Source of the DNA: DAOUCP01 sp034432155
GTDB lineage: Bacteria; Chloroflexota; Anaerolineae; Epilineales; Epilineaceae
DNA length: 7,168 bases
Direction of reading: 5' to 3'
Assembly (NCBI GenBank): GCA_034432155.1
Contig: DAOUCP010000078.1
Span: forward strand, 1-7,168
In this document: positions 1-6,622 of the stretch, one piece after another
Layout of the letters: each line of letters opens with the position of its first letter
How positions within the stretch are numbered: the first letter of the stretch is position 1
The notes under the pieces: generated by a model
Database searches by the model: none
The model's input: only the letters and a program-made list of their open reading frames with translations
Told to the model about the DNA's origin: nothing
Translations under genes and position numbers: made by a program

Positions 1-955
1 CCGCCCCCCCCCGGCGGACGACCCAGCCGGCGGCATAGCGGGCGAGCTGGGCCGCTTCCCGCACCGAACCGCCCGAGGCCAGGCAAAGCGTCATGACCGC
101 CACCACCGTGTCCCCCGCGCCGGCCACGTCGAAGACCTCGCTCGGGTTCGCTGGCGGGATCACGACGTAGCCCTCCTCGTCGGCCAGGCTCATGCCGGCA
201 CTGCCACGGCCCATGACCACGGCCCGAGCGCCGAGCCGGCGGCGCAGATCGCGGGCCGTCGATTCGAACTCGGCCTCGGCGCGCAGTGGCCGGCCGAGAG
301 CCATCTGGGCATCCCCGCGCCCGATGCGGACCAAGTCAAACCCCAGGAACCAGTCGATGTCGCCCTGGGCATCTACCGCCAGCACCAAGCGCTGCCGCCG
401 AGCGATGGCTCGCGCCATGTCGCAGACCGATGGCGTGACCACGCCGCTGCGGTAGTGCGACACCAGGATGGCACTGGCACCGGCCGCCGAGCGCTCCATG
501 GCCCACAGCAGATCGCGCTCCACGCTGCCGCTGATCGGTCGGCGATCCTGGCGATCGATGCGCGCTACCTGCTGCGCCGCGGTGAGGCCATTCGCCACAA
601 TGCGCGTCTTGATCGTCGTCGGCCGGTCGGGATCGACCACCACTCCAGCTGGGTCGATGCCGCACTCGACCAGGCCGCGGCACAGCTCGGCACCCGCTGG
701 GTCATCGCCCACCACGCCGACGGCGATACCTACACCGCCCAGGGCCACGATGTTGCGGGCCGGATTGGCGGCACCGCCGGCCAAGCTCGTGCGACGCTCG
801 AAGGCCAGCACGGGCACCGGCCCTTCCCGGCTGAGCCGTTCCGGCCGGCCGACGAGGTACTCATCCAGGAACAGATCGCCGACGATGACGAGCCGATGGC
901 CGCGCATCCGCTGGAGCCGACTGGCCGCCAGCTCGGTCACCGGCCGATGGTTCAT
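1..955 (-). CDS. PfkB-family sugar kinase, RfaE1/HldE-like (heptose-7-phosphate kinase type), C-terminus cut off
   Basis: This gene encodes a ribokinase-fold (PfkB) kinase; the closest family I recognise is the kinase domain of RfaE1/HldE, which phosphorylates D-glycero-D-manno-heptose 7-phosphate at C1 during ADP-heptose synthesis. Visible motifs are VIVGDLFLDEYLVGR (residues 23-37), SREGPVPV (42-49), the substrate-site GGAAN (60-64), the TIKTRIV strand, and the PfkB signature DVAGAGDTVVA with catalytic Asp at 282. The order and spacing match the first 318 residues of HldE. The usual N-x-x-E motif is not seen: the aligned stretch near residues 212-215 reads GRGD. The ATG at 955 overlaps the upstream TGA as ATGA, implying translational coupling; a GGGG lies eight bases ahead. 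The window ends at residue 318, so a C-terminal adenylyltransferase domain cannot be assessed. PfkB membership is firm. The heptose substrate is inferred, and another phosphosugar is possible. Confidence 0.88.
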   Translation of the reverse strand, partial: MNHRPVTELAASRLQRMRGHRLVIVGDLFLDEYLVGRPERLSREGPVPVLAFERRTSLAGGAANPARNIVALGGVGIAVGVVGDDPAGAELCRGLVECGIDPAGVVVDPDRPTTIKTRIVANGLTAAQQVARIDRQDRRPISGSVERDLLWAMERSAAGASAILVSHYRSGVVTPSVCDMARAIARRQRLVLAVDAQGDIDWFLGFDLVRIGRGDAQMALGRPLRAEAEFESTARDLRRRLGARAVVMGRGSAGMSLADEEGYVVIPPANPSEVFDVAGAGDTVVAVMTLCLASGGSVREAAQLARYAAGWVVRRGGA

Positions 956-3246
956 CGGCTACCCCATGGCAGGTAGAGTCGCGTGCCCAGCGGCGGCGGG
1001 CTGGCGGTGCCGGTAGCGGTGGCCGGCAGCGTGGCCTCCTCGGTCGCTGTTGCGCTGCCGGTGGCCGTCGCGCTTGCCGTGGCCGTCGCGCTGGCGGTAG
1101 CGCTTGCCGATGCGGTGGGCAGCGGCGTGATGGTGGGTACCGGCGGTGGCCAGGTCGGCAGCGGCCGGGTGCTGGGCGGCGTTCCTTCCGGTAGCGTTGC
1201 CAGCTCGACGAGCAACAGACCGGCACCCGCCACGTAGAGCCGCTGGCCAGAGGCTGCGACATCGCTGATCGGATAGTCAACCCGCAGCCAGCCCATCACC
1301 GACGGCAGACGGGGCTCGGCCAGATCCAGAACCAAGAGCCCGCTCGTGTCGGCTGCCACGAAGAGCTTCGAGTCCACCATGGCCAGGCCCCGTACGCCAT
1401 AGCCGGCACGATGGTGGGCGATGGGCTGGGGACGCAACGGATCGGCCAGGTCGTAGAGGACTACGCCGTCCTGGGTGCCGAGCAGGAGAAGCGACCCGGC
1501 CACGAGCGGCGTCTTGGCCTGAATCCCGACTGGCACCGTCACAAAGGCGCGCAATTCGGGCCGGATCTGAGCCGGATCCTCGTCGTCGATGGTCAGCACC
1601 GCCAGACCCGCGTCGCCAGCAGCCACGTAGACGATGGTGTCACCATAGAGGGCGATGCCCTGCGGGATGGCGTCCGCCGGCCACGCTGGCTGTCGCGCGT
1701 AGACCAGCTCGGCTACCTCGGTTGGCAGCTGACCCGCTTCCAGGGTGGCAATGTGCAGCCGCTCGCGCGTCGTGGCCACCAGGCGCGTGTCGGTGGTGGC
1801 AATCCAGGAGGTCGCCGCCCACTGAGCAAAGGGCCCGCTCGTGACCGGCACCGGCGATCCGGGATCGCTCACGTCCCAGACCTCGAAGCCACGAATGGTC
1901 GAGACATAGAGTCGGTTGCCACGTGCCGAGAGCCCGAACGCCCCCCAAGGCGGCGCGTACTCCAGTACCACCTCGGGTTGTTCGGGCGGGGTCACCCGGA
2001 TGGCCATAAGGCCCTCCTCGCCCCGAACTAGGTACACGTGATCATCGACGAGCACGTGCTGCCGCAGCGGCCAGGCCGAGTGCAGGCGAGCCAGGACGTG
2101 CGGTTGGTTCAGCGGACTGGCCGGGCTGAAACGGGCCACGATGAGCTGCTCGCTGGCAGCGGCCAGGAGGAGCTCACCCGCCAGGCCCATCGCTACCGTG
2201 CCGGTCAGGCTGCCGTAGACCCCCACATAGCTCAGCCGGCTCGGGTCGCCAGCCTCCGCCGTCACCAAGTTCACACCACGGTCGACGATGTACAGCACCG
2301 TCCCCAGACGAATCAGGCTGCCGCTCGGCACCCCGCCCAGGAAGCCTCGCACCGCGGGGCGCTGCGGGTCGCTCACATCCACCGCCAGAAGACCCTCGGC
2401 GCTGTCGGACACGTACACCAGGTGCGAACCGGGCGGACCCGCTGCCACACCACGCACCTGACCGCGCGTGGCAAGGCGGCCGATCTCGACCGGCGTCTCG
2501 GGAGTGGCCAGGGAGACCAAGTAGAGGTCGTCCCCAGGAATCACTGCCAGGTCATCGACCACCGCCACCCCGCTGCGCGCCCCACCGTCACTGAGCACCA
2601 CCGCCGTGGCGCTGACGGTTGGCCCGTCGACCATGGCCAGCAGTACGCCTGCCAGGTCGTCGGACAGGAAGAGCCAGCCGGGGCCCCCACCAGCGGGCTG
2701 GTGGTACGTCAAGGCGCGAACGGAACCCGGCGTCGCCAGGTGGGCCATGGTTGCCGGGGCCGAGGGCGTGGCGACATCGACAATCCACAGGCCATCGCGG
2801 GCGCCCACATACAGGTAGCCTTCATGGCGCGCCAGGCTGTACACATCGCTGCCCATGCCCAGGGGCACGTGCGCGACGATCGACGCCGATTCGCCGTCGG
2901 CCAGGTCCACGCGGCTGACGCCGACCCCCTGGCCGATCCACACCTCCGCACCGTTCACCACGACGGCGCGAATGGCACCGCCGACGTGGCCCACCAAGCG
3001 GAAGTCCAGGGTGGCGGCCGGTCGCGCCACGACGCTCGGCGAACTCGGCCGGGCGGCAAGCAGGCCCAGCGCCCCGGCCGTAGCCAGCAACAAGAGACAC
3101 CACCAGGGCGGCAGGGTCGCGGCCGGCGTCAGCATGACCGGCCGGGCAGCGCCGCCGCGGAAGCCACGGCTGCGCAACGATGGCCGCCAGGATGGGGCCA
3201 TGCCACGTCCTGGCAGCCCAGACTGCGAGGCTTCGAAGCTGCGCAC
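952..3246 (-). CDS. LVIVD-repeat beta-propeller protein, exported or membrane-anchored, with stalk and YLP-type C-terminal tail
   Basis: This is a 764-residue protein of unknown precise function. After a basic N-terminus comes one hydrophobic segment (about residues 48-65, WWCLLLLATAGALGLLAA), a signal peptide or signal anchor. Residues about 95-690 hold roughly fourteen repeats of 40-50 residues with the pattern LYV-(x)n-G-L-x-VxDV-(S/A)-x-P-x-x-P, for example LYVGARDGLWIVDV and LFVAADTSGLLVLDL. This is the LVIVD pattern, and fourteen repeats would suit two seven-bladed propellers (inference). Residues about 690-755 are a Pro/Thr/Ser/Ala stalk, followed by the end TRLYLPWGSR, reminiscent of exported Chloroflexota proteins. 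The GTG at 3246 is chosen because AAAGGAGG sits six bases upstream; the ATG at 3201, with AGGA six bases ahead, would remove 15 residues. The frame stays open upstream to 4311, but that part lies over the glycosyltransferase and shows no family resemblance. No catalytic motif is visible; a scaffolding or binding role at the cell surface is likely. The stop overlaps the kinase start. Confidence 0.85.
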   Translation of the reverse strand: MRSFEASQSGLPGRGMAPSWRPSLRSRGFRGGAARPVMLTPAATLPPWWCLLLLATAGALGLLAARPSSPSVVARPAATLDFRLVGHVGGAIRAVVVNGAEVWIGQGVGVSRVDLADGESASIVAHVPLGMGSDVYSLARHEGYLYVGARDGLWIVDVATPSAPATMAHLATPGSVRALTYHQPAGGGPGWLFLSDDLAGVLLAMVDGPTVSATAVVLSDGGARSGVAVVDDLAVIPGDDLYLVSLATPETPVEIGRLATRGQVRGVAAGPPGSHLVYVSDSAEGLLAVDVSDPQRPAVRGFLGGVPSGSLIRLGTVLYIVDRGVNLVTAEAGDPSRLSYVGVYGSLTGTVAMGLAGELLLAAASEQLIVARFSPASPLNQPHVLARLHSAWPLRQHVLVDDHVYLVRGEEGLMAIRVTPPEQPEVVLEYAPPWGAFGLSARGNRLYVSTIRGFEVWDVSDPGSPVPVTSGPFAQWAATSWIATTDTRLVATTRERLHIATLEAGQLPTEVAELVYARQPAWPADAIPQGIALYGDTIVYVAAGDAGLAVLTIDDEDPAQIRPELRAFVTVPVGIQAKTPLVAGSLLLLGTQDGVVLYDLADPLRPQPIAHHRAGYGVRGLAMVDSKLFVAADTSGLLVLDLAEPRLPSVMGWLRVDYPISDVAASGQRLYVAGAGLLLVELATLPEGTPPSTRPLPTWPPPVPTITPLPTASASATASATATASATATGSATATEEATLPATATGTASPPPLGTRLYLPWGSR
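1043..1108. repeat. Imperfect 18-bp tandem repeat encoding the Ala/Ser/Thr stalk
   Basis: Three consecutive 18-base units (1043-1060, 1061-1078, 1079-1096) plus a partial 12-base unit (1097-1108) follow the plus-strand consensus GTGGCCGTCGCGCTTGCC with a few mismatches each. On the coding minus strand each unit gives a six-residue A-S-A-T-A-T-like block, part of the low-complexity stalk of the propeller protein. Eighteen bases keep the frame, so unit gain or loss would alter stalk length without breaking the gene. The repeat is seen directly; the length variability is inference. Confidence 0.8.
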
Positions 3247-3252
3247 CTGCCT

Positions 3253-3260
3253 CCTCCTTT
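3253..3260 (-). promoter_or_regulatory. Strong Shine-Dalgarno that sets the GTG start of the propeller gene
   Basis: The minus strand reads AAAGGAGG followed by six bases (AGGCAG) and then GTG at 3246-3244. This is a near-perfect anti-16S match at good spacing and the strongest ribosome binding site in the window. It supports the GTG over the ATG codons at 3201 and 3135, and it comes at the end of the only long gap within the minus-strand gene set, so this gene is probably translated independently of its upstream neighbour. Confidence 0.75.
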
Positions 3261-3319
3261 CCCTGCGCCGCACGCCCCAGGAACCGGGCGACCAAGAGGC
3301 GGCCAAGACTCGGCCGGAG

Positions 3320-3350
3320 CTAGCCCCGGGGCGCCCCTGACCGACGCTAG
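3320..3350. repeat. Nested inverted repeat in the gap between glycosyltransferase and propeller genes
   Basis: The arms CTAGC (3320-3324) and GCTAG (3346-3350) flank the perfect palindrome GGGGCGCCCC (3328-3337). The element lies just after the glycosyltransferase stop, inside the 107-base gap. Neither minus- nor plus-strand copy is followed by a T run, so it does not look like an intrinsic terminator. It may be an RNA stem that shapes transcript stability, or a chance product of GC-rich sequence. No convincing -35/-10 pair is seen in the gap. Confidence 0.35.
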
Positions 3351-3353
3351 GGA

Positions 3354-4496
3354 CTAGCCACTCGAGCCACCACTCGACTCCTCGTGCCACGGCTGGGCCG
3401 CTCGTTCGAGAACCGACTGCACCTGGTCCGCGCACCGTTCCCACGTGAAGCCGCGGGCCCGCTCCCGGCCGCGCCAGGACAGCTCGGCCCGCAGCGGCGC
3501 ATCCTCCAGCAGCCGTTCGAGTTGGCTGGCGATGCTCGCCACGTCCGTCGGGTCGAAGAACACCCCGCCGTCGCCCACCACCTCTGGCAAGCTGGACACG
3601 TCGCTGGCTGCCACGACGCCACCACAGGCCATCGCCTCCAGCGCCGGCAGACCGAAGCCCTCGTAGAGACTGGGGAAGGCCGTGATCACGGCGCCGGAGT
3701 ATAGCGCCGGAAGCCTGTCTTGGGACAGGTAGCCCAGCCACCGCACCCGACTGCCCACTCCCAGCCGCTGCGCCGTGGCCAGCGGCCGCGCCCCGCCCCA
3801 GCCCTGCCGACCCACCAGAACCAGCCACAGCCGGGGCCGGGAAGCGGCACAGCGGGCAAAGGCAGCGACCAGCCGCTCCAGGTTCTTGCGCGGCTGCACC
3901 GTGCCCACGTGAGCAATGTACTCGGCGTCCGCAGGCAGCCCCAGTTCGGCTTTCAGGGCTGCCACGGCTCCCGGCTCGGCCGGCTCGAAGTGCCGGCTCA
4001 CGCCCAAGTGGACAACGACCACGCGATGCCCATCCGCGCCGTACCAGCGCTCTAGATCGCGCCGCGTCGCTTCCGAGTCGGCCACCAGGAAGCGCGCTCG
4101 CCGGACGTGGTAGCGCGCACTCCACTCCAGGTAGAGCCACTGACACCAGGTGTGGCATCGCCGACAGACCCGGTGGCCTAGGTCGTGGACGGTGACCACC
4201 GCCGGCACCCGCAGACCCACGGGAAGAACATGTGCCGGCACGAACAGCACGTCGGGGGCCCGTCGCGCCACCTCGTGCCTGAGGCAACGGTGCGTCCAAA
4301 GGCGACGGCACCCCAGGACCGTCACTTCGGCATGCTCCGCCACCGAGTCGCGTAGCGGTTGGCGCGCGTAGAGTCGAACCCGATGCGCGCCCACACGCAC
4401 CAGGTGGCAGATCACCTCTCGGGCATAGACTTCGGTGCCGGTAGGCTCGGCATCGAAGCCCCGGCTGGCATCAATGCCGATGGTCAAACGAGGCAC
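3354..4496 (-). CDS. Glycosyltransferase family 4 (GT-B fold), group 1
   Basis: This 380-residue protein should transfer a sugar from a nucleotide-sugar donor to a glycan or lipid acceptor at the cytoplasmic face of the membrane. The N-terminal half has IGIDASRG (6-13), a PTGTEVYA loop typical of acceptor domains (18-25) and VVTVHDLGH (100-108). The C-terminal donor domain has HVGTVQPRKNLERLV (196-210), VGRQGWGG, and FPSLYEGFGLPALEAMACG with the E-x7-E pair at E279 and E287, followed by SLPEVVGDGGVFFDP. Length is normal for GT4. The start is taken as GTG 4496, with GAGG seven bases upstream; TTG 4487 is an alternative, and longer in-frame starts up to 4685 would encode family-unlike sequence over prmC. 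It overlaps the prmC end by 13 bases, so it is probably cotranscribed and coupled. A local cluster CRRCHTWC (111-118) is unusual. Donor and acceptor are unknown. Confidence 0.92.
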   Translation of the reverse strand: MPRLTIGIDASRGFDAEPTGTEVYAREVICHLVRVGAHRVRLYARQPLRDSVAEHAEVTVLGCRRLWTHRCLRHEVARRAPDVLFVPAHVLPVGLRVPAVVTVHDLGHRVCRRCHTWCQWLYLEWSARYHVRRARFLVADSEATRRDLERWYGADGHRVVVVHLGVSRHFEPAEPGAVAALKAELGLPADAEYIAHVGTVQPRKNLERLVAAFARCAASRPRLWLVLVGRQGWGGARPLATAQRLGVGSRVRWLGYLSQDRLPALYSGAVITAFPSLYEGFGLPALEAMACGGVVAASDVSSLPEVVGDGGVFFDPTDVASIASQLERLLEDAPLRAELSWRGRERARGFTWERCADQVQSVLERAAQPWHEESSGGSSG

Positions 4497-5371
4497 GGAA
4501 TGGCCTCGACGGTCAGCAGCCGATCGCAGCCTGCCAGATCCGTCCGGCAGCGCGCCCGGCCGCCCGGCAGAAAAGCGCGCGCCAGCGCCAGGGCGGCGGC
4601 GCCCTGTCGCCAGCCAATCTCCAGGCCCACATCGGCGCCCGGAACCAAGCGCGACGGCAAGGTCACCAGCAAGCGTCGGATCCAATCGAGGCCATCCGGC
4701 CCGCCGTAGAGCGCTTGCGCCGGCTCGAACCTTGCCACCGCCGGCTCGAGATCGGGGTCCTCTTCGGCCACGTACGGCAAGTTGGCCACCACCAGGTCGA
4801 AGGCAGGTGGCCAGGGCGGCAGCAGGTCGGCCTGCACCAGCCGCAGCCGATCCTCCAGTCCGTGGCGGCGCGCATTGCGCTCCGCCACGGCGAGTGCCTC
4901 GGCGGACACGTCGGTAGCAATCACCTCGGCCCAGCGGACTGCCTTCGCCAGCGCCACAGCGATCGCGCCGCAGCCGGTGCCCACGTCGATGAGCCGCACA
5001 GCCGCGTCGCTAGGCCGCCGCCGCAGGCGACCGATCGCCCAGTCCACCAGAAGCTCGGTCTCCGGGCGCGGTACGAAGGTCGCCGGCGTGACCTCGAATT
5101 CGAGCCCATAGAACTCCACGCTGCCGACGAGATAGGCCAACGGCTCACCGTCCGCACGGCGCGCCACAAGACGGGCAAAAGCCTGCTCCACCGTCGCAGG
5201 CAGCGGCTCGCGCAGCGCCGAGAGCAACCGGGCTCGAGAGACACCGAGGACGTGCGCCAGCAGCCGCTCCGCCTCCAGTCGCGGCGCCGGCACGCCGGCG
5301 AGAACCTCACCGGCCCAGCCGATGGCGGCGGCAGCGCTCCGCCGTGGCTCGGGGCGCGCCGAGAGGGTCAT
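4484..5371 (-). CDS. prmC: Peptide chain release factor N5-glutamine methyltransferase
   Basis: PrmC uses S-adenosylmethionine to methylate the glutamine of the GGQ motif in RF1 and RF2, raising peptide-release efficiency. The 295 residues have the family layout: an N-terminal helical substrate-binding domain (about 1-100) with a PLAYLVGSVEFYGLEF segment, the hallmark FVPRPETELLVDWA (99-112), SAM motif I IDVGTGCGAIAVALA (128-142), the acidic ATD (152-154) after motif I, and NLPYV at 197-201. Most PrmC proteins have NPPY in this substrate-glutamine site; the leucine here is a variant worth noting. The C-terminal DLAGCDRLLTV end is typical. The ATG at 5371 overlaps the prfA stop as ATGA, so translation is likely coupled to that of its own substrate. 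Only a weak GGGG precedes the start, which fits re-initiation. Family assignment is firm. Confidence 0.96.
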   Translation of the reverse strand: MTLSARPEPRRSAAAAIGWAGEVLAGVPAPRLEAERLLAHVLGVSRARLLSALREPLPATVEQAFARLVARRADGEPLAYLVGSVEFYGLEFEVTPATFVPRPETELLVDWAIGRLRRRPSDAAVRLIDVGTGCGAIAVALAKAVRWAEVIATDVSAEALAVAERNARRHGLEDRLRLVQADLLPPWPPAFDLVVANLPYVAEEDPDLEPAVARFEPAQALYGGPDGLDWIRRLLVTLPSRLVPGADVGLEIGWRQGAAALALARAFLPGGRARCRTDLAGCDRLLTVEAIPCLV

Positions 5372-6447
5372 CCCCGTGTCGCAGCGGCCATGGCAAGCTC
5401 GGCGTGCCGCGCCACGAGCGCGTCAATGAATTCGTCGAGATCGCCAGCCAGGACGTCTGTCAGACGATGGACGGTGAGCCCGATGCGGTGATCGGTGACC
5501 CGGTTCTGCGGGAAGTTGTACGTCCGAATCTTCTCCGAACGCTCGCCAGTACCGACCTGACTGCGCCGCTCGGCGCTGCGCTCGGCCCGCCGCTGCGTCT
5601 CGGCCAGATCGTACAACCTGGCGCGCAGCACCTGCAGGGCTTTGCGCCGGTTTTGGAGCTGCGATTTCTGGTCCTGGCAGATGACCACCATCCCGGTCGG
5701 CAGATGGGTGATGCGGACCGCTGAGTCGGTGGTGTTCACCGACTGCCCGCCAGGCCCGGTGCTGCGAAACACGTCGATGCGAATGTCGCGTTCCGGAATC
5801 TCGACCTCCACCTCATCCATCTCCGGCAGCACAGCCACCGTAGCCGCCGAGGTGTGGATGCGACCCGCAGCCTCCGTTGCCGGCACACGCTGCACGCGAT
5901 GCACACCACTTTCCCACTTCAGGCGCGAGTATGCGCCGTGGCCCTGCACTTCGAAGACCACTTCCTTGAAGCCGCCGATGCCCGTCGGCGAGCTGTCAAT
6001 CGGCTCCACGTGCCAGCCGCGGCGCTCGGCATAGCGCAGATACATGCCGTACAGGTCCGCGGCGAAAAGCGCCGCCTCCTCGCCTCCGGTCCCGGCACGG
6101 ATCTCCATGATGACGTCACGGTTGTCGCGAGGGTCGTCGGGCGCCATCAAGGCCTTCAGCCGCTCTTCCAGGGCCGTGCGGCGGCCATGCAGACGGTCCA
6201 GTTCCGCTCGCGCCATTTCGGCCAGCTCCGCATCCTCTGCTTCGCGGAGTAGCGCCTCGGTGTCGGCAATCTCGGCCAGAAGCAAACGGTAGTCGCGCAG
6301 CCCGTTCACCAGCGGCTCCAGCTCCGCCTGTCGGCGGCCCAATTCCCGCAACCGATCCGGCTGGGTGGCAACCGTCGGGTCGGCGAGCGCGCTCAGGACC
6401 TGTTCATACTGGTCCTCGATTCGGTGCAGATCATCGAGTGCGAGCAT
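5368..6447 (-). CDS. prfA: Peptide chain release factor 1 (RF1)
   Basis: RF1 recognises UAA and UAG in the ribosomal A site and triggers hydrolysis of peptidyl-tRNA. The 359-residue protein has an N-terminal coiled domain (about 1-100), IRAGTGGEEAALFAADLYGMY (116-136), the stop-codon reading tripeptide PAT (189-191, within VQRVPATEAAGRIHTSA) that marks RF1 rather than RF2 (SPF), and the catalytic GGQ (233-235, in STGPGGQSVNTTDSAV), followed by QDQKSQLQNRRKAL. These positions match E. coli RF1 almost exactly. ATG 6447 is chosen because MLALDDLHRIEDQYEQVL aligns with usual RF1 starts; ATG 6468 would add seven residues, and neither has a clear Shine-Dalgarno. The frame stays open up to 7029, but that stretch is antisense to the protease gene. 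It is the first gene of the leftward set, with a promoter 42 bases ahead, and shares ATGA with prmC. Confidence 0.97.
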   Translation of the reverse strand: MLALDDLHRIEDQYEQVLSALADPTVATQPDRLRELGRRQAELEPLVNGLRDYRLLLAEIADTEALLREAEDAELAEMARAELDRLHGRRTALEERLKALMAPDDPRDNRDVIMEIRAGTGGEEAALFAADLYGMYLRYAERRGWHVEPIDSSPTGIGGFKEVVFEVQGHGAYSRLKWESGVHRVQRVPATEAAGRIHTSAATVAVLPEMDEVEVEIPERDIRIDVFRSTGPGGQSVNTTDSAVRITHLPTGMVVICQDQKSQLQNRRKALQVLRARLYDLAETQRRAERSAERRSQVGTGERSEKIRTYNFPQNRVTDHRIGLTVHRLTDVLAGDLDEFIDALVARHAELAMAAATRG

Positions 6448-6495
6448 GGACTTTGTGCAAGCAAGCATTTGGCCCAGGCTTGCTAGACGCTTGTC

Positions 6496-6504
6496 ATTAT
6501 ACCA
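6496..6504 (-). promoter_or_regulatory. Extended -10 promoter for the prfA gene set
   Basis: On the minus strand TGG-TATAAT (6504-6496) is a perfect -10 hexamer with the extended TGn element directly before it. No good -35 hexamer is found 16-18 bases upstream, as is common for extended -10 promoters. The expected start of transcription is near 6489, giving a leader of about 42 bases to ATG 6447, or 21 to ATG 6468. This AT-rich island stands out in very GC-rich sequence and is placed correctly to drive all five leftward genes. Confidence 0.65.
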
Positions 6505-6557
6505 TCGGCCGTTGGTCGCTCCCGGTGCCACGCGCAGGGCGCCCCCGCCACAAAGGC

Positions 6558-6587
6558 TGGCCAGTGGTGCTTGGCTTGGGCTATCAT
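6558..6587 (+). promoter_or_regulatory. Candidate promoter for the site-2 protease gene
   Basis: TGGCCA (6558-6563, four of six matches to TTGACA) is followed after 18 bases by TATCAT (6582-6587, five of six matches to TATAAT). Transcription would begin near 6594, giving a leader of about 50 bases. The match is moderate and in a GC-rich background, so this is a candidate only. It lies back-to-back with the prfA promoter, with about 78 bases between the two -10 elements. Confidence 0.4.
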
Positions 6588-6622
6588 TGCCGGCGCAAAG
6601 GCGGCAATTCCGCCGCCGGCGG
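6586..6622 (+). promoter_or_regulatory. Inverted repeats at the start of the protease transcript (operator or leader hairpins)
   Basis: ATTGCCG (6586-6592) and CGGCAAT (6602-6608) form a perfect 7-bp inverted repeat around a 9-base spacer. It overlaps the end of the candidate -10 and the expected transcription start. Overlapping it are GGCGG-N5-CCGCC (6600-6614) and the palindrome CCGCCGGCGG (6613-6622), which could form competing hairpins in the leader. The first repeat could be a repressor-type operator or an RNA stem. The pairing is seen directly; the function is inference. Confidence 0.4.

Noticed and set aside
455..1016. Plus-strand open frames opposite the kinase
   Set aside because: The minus strand carries clear PfkB motifs through this region; the plus-strand products show low-complexity Arg/Ser/Ala composition only.
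3320..3350. Intrinsic terminator after the glycosyltransferase
   Set aside because: Inverted repeats are present, but no T run follows on either strand, so termination is not supported.
2038..3357. Long plus-strand open frame of 439 codons opposite the propeller gene
   Set aside because: Its product is His/Gln/Arg/Ala-rich with no domain-like pattern. Long antisense frames are expected in GC-rich coding DNA, and the minus-strand repeats are clearly real.
3249..4311. Upstream extension of the propeller frame to ATG 4311
   Set aside because: This open stretch lies over the glycosyltransferase in another frame, gives Arg/Gly/Ala-rich sequence without family resemblance, and the strong Shine-Dalgarno at 3253-3260 fixes the start at 3246.
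4497..4685. Upstream extension of the glycosyltransferase to ATG 4685
   Set aside because: The added 63 residues lie over prmC, are Gly/Arg-rich and unlike GT4 N-termini, which begin about where GTG 4496 places them.
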